From positions 32,395,148-32,459,147 of the forward strand of contig NC_054082.1 of assembly GCF_017562075.2 (NCBI RefSeq): a stretch of DNA of 64,000 nucleotides. Direction: 5' to 3'. Each line of letters opens with the position of its first letter. The first letter of the stretch is position 1. Shown one piece after another: positions 13,970 through 25,956 of this stretch. Source of the DNA: Anopheles merus. Its lineage: Eukaryota > Arthropoda > Insecta > Diptera > Culicidae. The position numbers and the translations under genes are program-made. The notes under the pieces are model-generated. The model searched no databases. It worked only from the letters and a program-made list of their open reading frames with translations, and was not told the DNA's origin.

Positions 13970-16900
13970 GGGTAATTTAATTTCGTAGAACCTTGCCTCG
14001 TTGCTTCCCAAGGGTTCAAAAAGCTTTCCGATAGGTCGCGCGATGAAGTATTTTAATGCGATTAAAATCGGTGAATCGTCTTGCAAGACCGCTTCACCCA
14101 GTCGTTCAGTCTTAGGTTGCGAGCGGTTGGCATACCTTGTCGCCTTGATGTATCGCCTTGATGATGTACATCTTGGAGAAAACGTTTAAGATGATTTGGG
14201 ACGCAATATGCTCTTTTTGGTTTGTTAATCGATAACATTTTGTGGCAGTGGCTTACTAATAGCGAGGTAGGTATTACTATGTTTCAGTTAGATGCAATAT
14301 AAATATCTAGATCATAAAATAAGGATTCAATGAATCTTCTTATCAAGACTGTCAGGCTTGCAACACTGTATCTGCCCAAACAAAATAATTCCTCAAAAAT
14401 TGGGAACCCTGCTAATGCTAACTCAATTATTCGGTATCATTGACGGTCTAGAATAGAGTCGGGCTATAACCTTTTCGCAAACAATTCGGCAGAAAATTCA
14501 GAAATGTTTTGCGCGTTGGTTTTGATGGCCCGAAAGCTCATTTGATGCTACAGGGAAGCTTAATAAGACGGGGGATGGTAAACCGTTCTAAGCGTTCGAC
14601 CGAGTCACCCATAGAGCCAACAATCCCTCACCCCAATTCTTTGAAAAAGTTATTTTGCAAAACTATTCAAAGTAAATGGCTGCTTCAGGCTGCTTTACAC
14701 CCGACCAAACGTGCGGTGCTGACAGTTTTCGGCGTTCGCAATTATCATTCCACATTCCTTCGATCTGCGCTCGACTGAATCGCCGTCTCGGTTAGTTAGG
14801 GGGTTAGCTGATAACGGAATGGTCTTCCCGCCCACAATCTGCCCACTTCTGCGTTTAAGCCTTTCCGTTGAGCACACCAAGACTGTACGAACAATTAGCT
14901 TTGATCTAGAAGCAGATTCCATCGGAAAAAGCCATTACAATCTGATTATAACCGCTACGCTTACTTGACCATGGTTCCATCGGCGATACTCCCTAGTAAT
15001 TAACATTTGTCGGTAAAGAAAATGAACCGCTGAGCAAAGTGCCATTTGAATAGATACACTTTTCGTGTGCTCTTTTACTTCTTCTGTTATGCGAGTGTGC
15101 CATTTCCATCTCCATCAAACAAATTAAACAGCTAATTAGCATTCGCGCGTCTGTGCAGGATGTCAACGATTTTTCAACGATCTTCTCGTGTAAGATGGGG
15201 TGGTCGCTTTGTTGTTGTCGTTGATGTTTCTTGGCAGGGATTTAAGAATGGACCGGTTTGTCCATCTTCCTTGCTTTCTTCTCGCACCTGCGCCACACAA
15301 TGAGCCGGCCGGAAGCGTATGCTGTTGATGTTGCTAATCGTGGCGCCCCGGTGTTGACAAATTTCGTGTTATTTTCCTCTTGTCTGAATGGGCTTGCGAA
15401 CAAAGTCCGATCGGTGGAAGGAGGTGGATTATTATAATTATGATTGACTGGTAACAGGCGAATGTCGACATAATTTCATCAAACCAATCTCAATGAGCTG
15501 TGTAGCCGGTGAACGGAAATTAAATTATGTTCATGTTACGTGAGCACACGATGAGACGAGATGTTGTACTTTTTCTGATCGAGTCCAGGGAAACTGCGTC
15601 TAAGGATCAGCGGTCCGATGGGTTTTATTTAGTTCAATAGTTTAATACCCATTCCGTTATACAGTGGTCATCTCGCACAACAAGTTCGTCATAGGTTCAC
15701 AATCTATATGAATCGAGCTCCTCGTACAAGGACCTATCCTATCCTTGTATGGATCAACATCATAAACGTATCCAGATATTGTAGCATTGTATTTAAGTAA
15801 AATCGCTCCCTTAAATGACCATGTCATCCCATACGTCTTCCGGTTCCGCCTTCAGACAACTAATTTCAACGCTGTCAAAACGACTTACAAAAACGCCAGC
15901 AAACTGTCGGTTTTTGCAAACAATTTGCATTAAATGCAATACCTCAACTATTCCATATTCACCATCCTGGATGGTGCAAGGTCGCTCTCTCCCGCCATTA
16001 GATAAATTGCATTTCGCAAGCCGAGTCTATCCGCAGCGCAGAGAACGTTTAATTCGCATTGTTTACTCATTCCTTAGTGCGTCCGGACAAGGGAAGATGC
16101 CGTTTATTGATACTACAGCAGCAAAACAAATGGCCAGTCGGCACCTGCTGCTTCTTCTCTTTCGTGGACTGTTTATTAAACTTCATGCCAAGGATGCCTA
16201 TGCATGTGCAAGGTGCTTGAATCGAACAAGTTTTCCCTCGAATAGTATGGAAATTATACTTCACATAGTCACACACACAAAGAGACTATGCAGCAATACA
16301 AGAGCCGAGAGAAAAAGTGAATACAATCGAGCAAATGCAATTTCCATCACGATATCACCATTGATGAATCTGATTGAACCGAACAAAACTCGCGTACATC
16401 GATGCGCCCGGTGTTTGTGGTTCTGTTTTCCTTGTACAAATAGCCAAAGTGGATCAGTTATTTCTCACTCTCGTCCTGTTGTTGTCTGTGTTTCCTCCAT
16501 TCTCATGTGACATAGCTTCCAGCGACAAAATAAAATCCTATTAACACCTCAGCGACTAATGATGCCGGTGTGTTCGTCAGAAACAGCTCCATTTCTCATG
16601 TTCTTCAGGTGTTCGTTGACAGTGTTTATTTGAGTGTGCCCGCTAACACGTTAAAAAGATCCAAAAAAATGTCACCGTTGAAGCTTGAACCAAATTCAAT
16701 TATTTTGTAGTGAACGAGTTCATTTCGCTCGAGCTGGATAAACAAAAGCGAAGCACTGCATCGAAGCATACCAATTGCGCAAATGGCTCATCAGGCAGAG
16801 AATGCACAGATCGATAGGCGACGGAATTAATAATAGGACTCTCACAGTGTACATGGCTGCTCTCCTTTCCAGGGATGCCTAAATCACACAACATCTTTTC

Positions 16901-18640
16901 GTCATGTCATATCTGTGCCTCCATCATGCTGTATGTGTGCAAGTGTGTACATGCAGTCTTTTTGCGTTTGCCAGCCAGAACTAATTGGGTTGCCACCCGT
17001 GGAGGAAAAGCTCTCTGCCCGTACACACACGCACACTCGAGTCATGCGTTCCTTAGCCTCGGCGAAGCACACGTATCCTGGAAACTGGGGAGTCTTTGAT
17101 CTTGGAGCTCGAACTCGAATGTGGCACGTGTGTGTACATTATTTTTGGTGGAATAACAGTAGGGCAGCGACTTCGTGCAGGGAAATATGTTGCTTACTAA
17201 AACTAACAAAATTAGACGGAAGCAGCAGGGCCAGCAGCATCGCGAAATACATCAAATCGACGAAAAAAAACAAACGTTGTTGATTCGACTCGCATTAAAA
17301 ACACGAGCATCGAATGCCATTAGCCGACGAGAAATTGGGTTCTGCACCGGCAAAAGAAAGTGTCATTAGTACGGGAGCCGTGGTAAAAGAATCAGGCTAA
17401 GAGGAGAGAAACAAAGCAGAGAGAAAAAACCGTCCCTTGAATATGTTCACATCCTATAGCACACATCGATTGAATAAAGTGTTTGTGCGCCACGCTAAGT
17501 GACGAAAGGAGATTCAATAGCTTTTGCAGACACAAATGTCCATTCCTTCGCCCTCGTCTGCGGGAAATCTACCAGTCAGCAGACAGAAAAAATACAACTC
17601 CTTTTCTGTGGGACGCTCTTAAGTGGAATTGCATTTTCCATTCCGCACCCTAAAGGTTGCTCTCATATTCCTAAAAAGGCGGTGGGGAGATGGTGGTTTA
17701 ATTGAATCACCTTAACGATCATTTTTAACAACAAAAAGGGTTGAGCAAATAGCTTTTGATGGTACTTAGTAACGCGAATAAATGGTCTTTAGGCAGTTAT
17801 TTAATAAGTAATTGAATCCTTTTGCCTTTTCGATCACTTTCGTATTATGCTCTTCCAAAAAACATACACCAATAATAACATTTTATACCTAACCAGAATT
17901 GAGAATTGACTTCAATAAATTGATCTGAATTGTGTCACTGACACACCCTGCAAATGAAAAGTGGCGGTTGAAACCAAAACTCGAACACTACTTTCGCCCG
18001 ACCTTGGTTCCCGGTACGGATCAATTTGCTCATTTAATTATACATATTCGCACCGAACACGAGCCGGTGTGGGAAAGGAAATTGTACACAAATTTAAACA
18101 GCTAATTAACATACCTTCGTCCAGACCACACCAGATAACAAAAGCATCAAAATAAGAAAAAAAGACTGGATGTTGTTTTGCGCTCGGCAGTGCAATTTAT
18201 AATACTGACACGGCATCAGAGGCTAAAGTAAGAATGGCGCAAATGCGATGCAAAAATTGCGTTGATGCAGTTGCACTAAAAAGGGTTTTGACGAAGTTTG
18301 CGCATCGTTAGAACAAACAAATTAAACAACATTAATTACCAATAAAGCCGATTATTGGTCGGTTCAACCCGTTCTGGTGCGTGCAGGCATTTAGTAGGAT
18401 TGGCATTGTCTATAAGCTTCTGCGTCAAGTCACAGCAGATAACTCATAACTCGTGACATAACTCAACAAAACATATGAAGTTTCCTGTTTCCTAGATCAA
18501 CCGAACCAAATCCTAAGATTGGAAAGTGCATTGAATCTAAATGTCCTACTGAGTTTCTGCTGAATGTTTCCATTTTCATTATCATCACCACTCTTCATGT
18601 GTAATGTGATTTGATTGTATCTCTTTTCGTCGCATTTTGT

Positions 18641-18658
18641 TTCACTAGTACTAGTGAA
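18641..18658. repeat. Perfect 18-bp palindrome
   Basis: TTCACTAGTACTAGTGAA is identical to its reverse complement across all 18 bases, and the flanking bases do not extend it. It could bind a dimeric factor or form a cruciform. No known consensus was matched. Confidence 0.8.
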
Positions 18659-19555
18659 CCGTGTCAATAAGATAAAAAACCGGCCGGGACAATAACACTC
18701 GTAATGCATGCCCGCATTCCGAGAATTGGCAACAAACACACGCGTTTAACACGTAACACGCGTTCTGCTCTGACGCCCCCTTTCCCCAGCTCCTATCGCT
18801 AATCATTGGCTGGTTTATGGCATCCTAAAACACGTCAAAAGTATTGTGACACGTTGGGTCAGCCATTCGCGCCAGATGGCTTCACGGCTTTTCCGTCTCC
18901 GGAGATATCAGCGGACGACGCGGTGATGGAATGATGTTGTTTTTCTGGCGAATTAATGAATGGCTGTAGGAGTACTGACAGTGATATTAAACACAAAACA
19001 AACCTGTTTTTGTACGCAACCACCGACGTGTGATGGTGTGCGAAAATAAAACCCCACAATCCATCGGCGAACTGGATCGAGGTGTTGTCATGCGTTTGCT
19101 GTCCAATGGGAAGCGATAGCAATGATACAATCGTAAGCAGAAAGTGAGAAAAAATGAACGAACAAACACAAGAATCATCAATAAACAAACCAAGCGAAAC
19201 CCTGTCCTCACGGCCCCATTTCGTGGCCGGTCCGTGTCCGTGGAAGCAAACATCACGAGATAGACACACGTAGAAAGGGTATGATTGCAACACGCACGGG
19301 TGTTGACGGTATCGATTTACATGGAATTCGGATCGGGCTATTGATTGCTTTGACTGTCTCCTTTCCATATTTGTCCTCTTGCGGTATCGGAATCCTGATA
19401 TTAAATCACAGGCCAATTAAAATTTCGTTCCACTATCTTGCCACTCAGCTTTGCACAAATACCTACTAGGTCAAATGGCTGTGCTCTTGGTAATGATTTG
19501 TTATTTGTTTCGGAAAGACGATAGAATATAAGAGGGCGAATCCTACCCTACTCAC

Positions 19556-19654
19556 ATTGATTCCGTGAGCAAACGACACCGGCAGTCCGGTGGTGATGAT
19601 CAGCACCCAGAGGATCGTTATCGCCAGCACAGGGTTTCGTTCCGTGCGTATGAT
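19556..19654 (-). CDS. Allatostatin-A receptor-like TM4 exon (33 codons)
   Basis: This 99-nt exon on the minus strand is open in phase 0 at both ends. It reads IIRTERN, then a hydrophobic helix with the TM4 tryptophan (ILWVLIITTGLPV), then SFAHGIN. Insect allatostatin-A receptors, relatives of galanin receptors, typically carry an RTE(R/N)N segment in intracellular loop 2, TM4, and a closing HG(I/V) just before extracellular loop 2. The donor is AAT|GTGAGT, a strong match; the acceptor GGGAAG|ATC is moderate. No TM1-TM3 exon was found upstream within 1 kb and no TM5 exon downstream. It lies about 28 kb beyond the 3' end of the receptor at 47.9-63.4 kb on the same strand. It may be part of a tandem paralogue or a displaced piece of that gene. 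Its phase-0 donor would fit the TM5 exon at 63431. Confidence 0.62.
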
Positions 19655-20727
19655 CTTCCCAGGCAACAAACGACGCCAACGATACGTTTAAAATCTTCCT
19701 ACTCTAAACTTCACCTTTGTCTTTCCACCAGCAGCACTACAATAAAACTTATAGAAACAAAACGAAGTATCCTTCGTGTCCACATTAAAATGCTATAATG
19801 CTTTCGGTTTGCTGGTTACAGAATAAACGCTTTTGTGTTTGCTTTATGCTCACTTTGGCATGATATTTATTGAACATTTTCCGGACTGTTTCCACGTGCG
19901 TTTTGGCATACTCACACTCTGTACTAGTGATGGGCGACTGGTTCGCTGCCCCAAAGGGTCGGACTTGCTGATACTTTGTTGTACCTACTGATTATTTGGG
20001 TAGGCTCAAACTAATTTCACGCACGGGTCGTATGTGATTCCAGCTTTGATCTAGTGCACCCGTTACATCCACGGATTGGAATTGCTTTCGAAAGGTTTAC
20101 ACACTACATCGGCGGTATAATTAATTTTCACACGGCTTCCGATTCTCCTTCCATTGGTTGTACGCGTGTTCAACCGGCAAAGGTCTGGTTCCGATGACGC
20201 CATCGACTGATGCTGCGCATCATTAGACGCGTCCTTGGCGTCCTTGAAGTGCGTTCTTCTGTGATTTAGCTGCGTTGAAAGCTCTAGATGAAAATCAATC
20301 AATAATTAATCCATACTGTTTATAGAAACTAAACTGAGTTTGGAGTTTTGTAGAGGGTGAGAGAAACTGTTACCTGAATATTGTAAAATCAGACAACGTT
20401 TTCCTTCTACTGGTGATTGTGCACTTTGTTGATGACGCCATCAGGTAGCCGTCGATGAGCCGTAGACGACAAGCTTTTGATGAATTTATTCATTAAAGCA
20501 CTCACGAGAACAACCGTAAAATTTGTTAGGATTAACCATTCCACAATTGAAGAAGACGGCCCGCAGCGTAGAACATAGACGAGGAAAATGCGGAAGAAAT
20601 CACACATAACTTCTGCACATCCTTTCACAACGAATGTTCTGGATAAACTGACGATGCACAATATCCAGATGAGCGGGATAGCAGAAGTTTCAGGGCAGAT
20701 TGGCATGGCAAGATATCGGTTACTCCT
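19655..20727. other. Interval between TM4-like exon and candidate N-terminal exon
   Basis: If the two flanking exons belong to one receptor gene, TM1 to TM3 (some 100 codons or more) should lie here. I read all three minus-strand frames and found no LAVADL-type TM2, no TM3 and no DRY/DRF motif. One hydrophobic minus-strand frame (20407-20706) does not resemble a receptor. The interval therefore holds no exon I can support. Confidence 0.5.
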
Positions 20728-20871
20728 TCATCCGTTTCCCCACCACCCCTTCACAACCATTTCCGTCTTGTCCTCGTGTGACATGCATGGACCAGTGTCG
20801 GTGCTGAACGCAAACAGATTGTACCGATTCGTCGCATCCATCAGCATCAGCGTGTAGTTTTCGCTCGCCAT
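20728..20871 (-). CDS. Candidate N-terminal coding exon, receptor-like (tentative)
   Basis: A minus-strand frame opens at an ATG in good context (A at -3, G at +4) and reads 47 codons to a TGA at 20728. It begins MASENYTLMLMDATNRYN, with an N-glycosylation sequon NYT near the start. It continues through a cysteine and a charged stretch, SHEDKTEMVVK, then KGWWGNG. Acidic and sequon-bearing residues followed by a charged run just before TM1 are typical of peptide-GPCR N-termini, and it lies 1.1 kb upstream of the TM4-like exon on the same strand. If spliced, the exon would end around 20744-20751, but the possible donors (GTGGTG, GTGGGG) are weak. No following TM1 exon was seen. The assignment is inference only. 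Confidence 0.28.
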   Translation of the reverse strand: MASENYTLMLMDATNRYNLFAFSTDTGPCMSHEDKTEMVVKGWWGNG

Positions 20872-23800
20872 TGTAATTGAGTTGTCGGTTGGATTCGATT
20901 GTATCTCTTCTTCTCACTTAACACTGCACTGCTACAGACGCTTACATAGCCACTCACACCCACCCATACACACGGACAAATCACCTAGCTCATCTTAGCT
21001 TCAAGTATGGTTCGAGAGTAAGCTGCACAAAATATAAGCGATCACTGTACGAGCTTCAATATTAAATTTAACGTATAGGGGAATGAATCACCCAGTCCAC
21101 ATCAATCAGCAGTGCAACAGGTTGAAAGTTAAACAAACCTCCCAATGCACCATAAATCACAGATCATACAATTTTCGCTCCATTTTTATTCTTTCCACTT
21201 CACAAATCCTAACACACTTACTGCCTCCTTGTTGCAAGTCGTTTGAACTGACAAACTCTACAAACTGCCACTATTAGAATCGCGGTTAGTGCGAATTACA
21301 ATCACACTGAAAATAATCGAAACCACCAGCAGCAGCGGATGTCAACCATGAACTGAAGCAGTACCGTCGTGGAAAACCACCCTGAACCCGAACAGTGGGT
21401 ACGCAAGGGAGGAAAAACATCGCCGCCGACTCAGACTCTCCTGGTGAGCGAGAACGATGGTACGATGAGAGAGCGCTTGGTGGTTCCAGCACGAATGGAA
21501 ATTCTCATTTTACGCTCCGGAACGGCAACGCGTTTCCACCCTCCAGATCAACTGGTAGCGAATGTGGTGCTCTTTTGTGATTGCTTTGACGGCACTGGAA
21601 CGGTCGTTGTTTTCATGAATGAAACCGTGGGCACGCACACACACATATGCTAAATGTACATGTACATAAATCTTTTTGACGGTGGTGCCCGTGTCTAGCG
21701 ATCGTAGTGGCGTGTCAATCATCAGGATGTGATGTATCCCTTTGGCTGATGACACCATTCTAGCCTCCAAAAGAGGTATGAAGGTACTTGACTACTCGAC
21801 TAGGCCCGGACTTTCGCTCTCGATTTTAAAGGTACGGACCTTGGCCTAGAACGTTGCCAACAGTGTCAAAAAATGTGATTGATTGGTTAGATGTTTAATT
21901 GAGTATAACATCAATAAAGGGTGTTTAAAGATTTCGGGTAATGAGATTTTTTTGAACAAATGAATAGAATAATATTCGCGTTATACGAGATTTAGAAAAA
22001 AACGGTTCCATATATCTTTACGCGAAAAATAAAAAGTACTAGGCGCCTCCATCATATTATGTTTGAGTTTTATTTCCGTTCACAGAGATTCCCAAGAATC
22101 GTTTTATAAAATGGATGTTTATTTCGTCAACGTTTTATTAACTTACATTCACCAGAATAACAAGAGGTTAAATTTAAAAATATGTTATTCCTTCAAAACC
22201 TCGTATATGCTCCTGTTATAAACTAACTGTTATAAATAACTATAAAATAAGTTTTCTCAGTGTGCAAAATGAAGTGTTTGACAATTTTGAAATAAAAACT
22301 TGAAGAGTTTTATTAAATATTTTGCCTGATTTTTGATAAAACAACCTTATTTTCAATTGTAATGGTTTTTTTGTGCTGAAGAAAGCTAACAGCATCTTCG
22401 CATTTGATTGCGCTTCTTTAATGGGTTGACCGAAATCGACTGGCGAAAAAACTGAGTTGCATTTCAGCAGTCAAATTTTTCTTTACGGTGGATTTGTCAT
22501 TGTTTTCGTTCCTGCGATGTTGCATAAACTGTATGGAATGTAATAGCCGCAGCAAGTGTCAGTTTAAAAACGTATGTGCTTCAAAACAATTTTGTCCAGG
22601 AAATGAATTTTGTCGAGCATGGAACATGTTCAATTTGCAATAAACATGATACAGGATCACATAGAGTGTTTAAACGACAGAAGTATGAAATGGAAAGATA
22701 CAGATAAGAAAAACTCAATGAAGAAAACTTCATAAAGGCATGGAAAACAAAGAACATCAAAATCTTGAAAAGTTACAGTTACAAGTAAGTAGTTACAAAA
22801 TTCATCAAATACTATTAGATAACGTTTTAAAACAACTTATTTTCTCAAATAATCCAACATGAACTACCTTAGAATCCTACCCTAACTCATAAACTCGATA
22901 ACTCATAAACAGACCATCAGTCAGAATAGCAACACAAAATTCACAAAAAGAACACAGAGACAATAATAATGAACCGAAAGATCAAATCAAACGACAAAAA
23001 GGAAAACAACAAATAGCCTTAGTAGCTGGTCCTAAATTAAAGACGTTCACTGTAAAATGCAACCACGGACGAGTGGTGGAGGGCCCAGGTAGCTGGACTC
23101 CGTATACCAACCCGGGATACAAACTCAAAAAGAGAAGAAGAAGAACATAATTTTGATTGTGTCGTATGCACACCCGCGGGAGTGATTACCGCTACTTAAA
23201 TACATACACCTTGGCTGTAAGCAAAGAAGAGGCCGTTCAAAACTTACAGCTTGGGCAGTTATGGGATGCTCCACGCTATACGTGATTGTAGATTAAATTG
23301 ATATTGTTTTTATTTATGACTTGTTTGTTTATATTTCGTCGCGGGATCGTTACTCTGCTGGAAAGTGGTGTCTAGGATTCTCGGTTGATTTTTGTTCAGA
23401 ATCACTGAACAATTCAGTAAAGTGTCGCAAAACCTGCTATTAGATTTGGTAGATGGAAATGGAAGCGGTTTGATGCATCAATGTTTGATAATTTGCTACC
23501 ATGGCTCAAAAATTGAACTCTAATTGCGCTGTATAGAATGTGAACATCCGGCTTTTTATTTAAGCCAATGACACGCGTAATCCTATAACAAATTCTACAT
23601 AAACTGAAAGCGACTAACTTCAAGTGAACCAAATTAAAGTTTCTTCCTTGTTTGATAAGGTTTCCATTTTAAACATAAACTACGATGATAAGCTAGTTTA
23701 AACTCCTTTATATTGCGAGAGCTGATGTTTATGGTCCGTTACAATATACTTTGTGCTGATAATTGAGTATTTCCTTTGCCCGGAGAGCAGCTCAAAAAAC

Positions 23801-25803
23801 CTATATCAATGCAAAGCTAAAAATTACTTAGTTTACAGCTTTTGATGCACCTCTTGTGGGGCATACCGCTACCTGATCTAATGCTCGCAATGCTGCGGCA
23901 TCCATGTTGGGTGTGAGTGGTGAGAGTAAAATTAAATTTAGATTCCATCATTATTACTCGTGGCAGCTTTGCTGGCCGGCACATGCAGGTCGCCAGCAGG
24001 AAATGGTAGGAAATTCTCTTCCACTGGTCGATTAGTTTACGGTTTACTGAAAATGGCTCGTTTAGATAATTAATCCCAAACTCGTGGTAACGTGCTTTAA
24101 AAGTCTGTTTTTAATCATTTGCTTCTGGCAGTAAACCATTTTCCAGGCGATTAGAAAATCAAAGCGACGTGGTTCCATCCGCCGAAAATGTACGACGGCT
24201 TGTGTTCTACCACCATCGTAAGAAAAATCTACGCATTGAACGCAAACTAAACAGTTTAATAATAAAATGAAACGGTTATCATGCTGTTTGTACGCACGAG
24301 GAATTTCCACCGTCGTCATGACTGTAGTACAGCGTCGGGTCGTTCAATTTTATTTTCATGATCGACTTGTCACTACATCGTGGCAATGAAAGCTTAGATT
24401 GGGATGTCGTTGATTTGAACGAGATAATGTAAATTACAACGATAAGTGCTAGTAGCCGCTATAAATGTATTATCATGCCCATTGCTTCCTTATGCTTGTA
24501 TGTAATTTTGTACAACAATCTTGTGGGAAGTATGTTTTTGTTCAGCAAGAAAAGTTTGTAAACAAATTATTTCTCCATTTCAAGGACTTTTTTCAATGTT
24601 ATGCTCCCCTCGTATAACAGCTTGCGCAGCGTAAGATCAGCATCGCTCACAGTGCTTTGGGCCCTTTATCCGAACCGAAACCAAATCCTCAAAAGGACAT
24701 GGAAACGTGTCCATTTCGTAGATAAACACTACAACTAATCGATTGTTCATCGTTGGCAAACTTTATCCCCATCTCCCAGGCCGTAAGAGTTGTCTTTAAC
24801 GGTGCACATCTACCGTGGCGTACCATTAAACCTTCCATCAACAGCTTTCTTCCGCCTTTCGTCAACTTTCTCCATCTTCTTTGCCGGCAAAACAGAAGAA
24901 AAACAAATACAAAAAAACCATCAAAAACATATCTTTTGATCCGTTTTTCCTGCCACTTCACATGATATAATCCCGATGTGACGAATAGGGATGGAAGAAG
25001 ACCAACACACAAACACTTAAACCCACGCACGGCTGTTTGTTGTGCTTGTGAATCGTCTACACCCCATTCGCATTACCGCACAGCACTTTTCTCGATCCCT
25101 AGTTTGCCCGAGAAGGGGTTTGTTTCGCTTATCATAACCATAATAATCGAAATAAGCATCAAACAGAGATTGCAAACACGACTGTGTGTTTTGTGGTGTG
25201 CGGCTGGATCGCTGATGCAGAATCGTGTTTAGGGAAGCTTGCAGGCGTGAAGCTTTAACGCCTCACGTGATGGAATTGAGGCGTTTTATCATGAAATTGA
25301 GAAAGTTTCCATCGTTTTATTGATCTTTTCAGAGCGTTCACTTATTCGAAGTAAGGTTTAAATTTTGTTTAATATCTATTTGAATTCGTTTAAGCAGAGC
25401 GTTTCCATGAAAAAGTTTTTCGATACCTACGAGAAATGTATTATTCCCATCTCCTTATTTATTTAGTTATTACGATCAAGAATTTAACACGTTATCATTG
25501 CCGAAATAATAGACGTATCACAACACCCTGGTCCAAAAGTGTTTTAGCAACAGGAACACTAACAACAATAACTGCCAAAATAAAACGCCTCCACATCAGT
25601 TTGCTTAAACTCGTGCCAGCTGGTTTATAAAACATGTTAGCTTACCGTGCAACCCTTCAAATGTTTAGCAAATTTCTTACACAGCTGTATCTCAGTATTT
25701 CATAAAATGTACTGTGTCAAAGCTCGTTCCGCCAGCACATCGACATTCACATGATATAGACAACTCCTTCTCCTTTTTGCGGTGACTCCACCTCCGCTCT
25801 TTC

Positions 25804-25956
<153 letters not shown>

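Larger units (their letters stand above)
9875..19555. other. Gene-poor sequence with no assignable exon
   Basis: I see no supported gene. If the TM4 exon at 19556-19654 belongs to a complete gene, its TM5-TM7 exons should lie here on the minus strand or further left. A reading of the minus strand for TM5, TM6 and NPxxY-like signatures found none. The longest frame is a 231-codon plus-strand frame at 15815-16510 with no recognisable domain. Homopolymer tracts and one perfect palindrome are listed separately. Confidence 0.45.

Noticed and set aside
20407..20706. Hydrophobic 99-codon minus-strand frame between the candidate N-terminal exon and the TM4-like exon
   Set aside because: It contains no TM1-TM3 receptor motif in any frame, so it cannot be the missing exon on present evidence.
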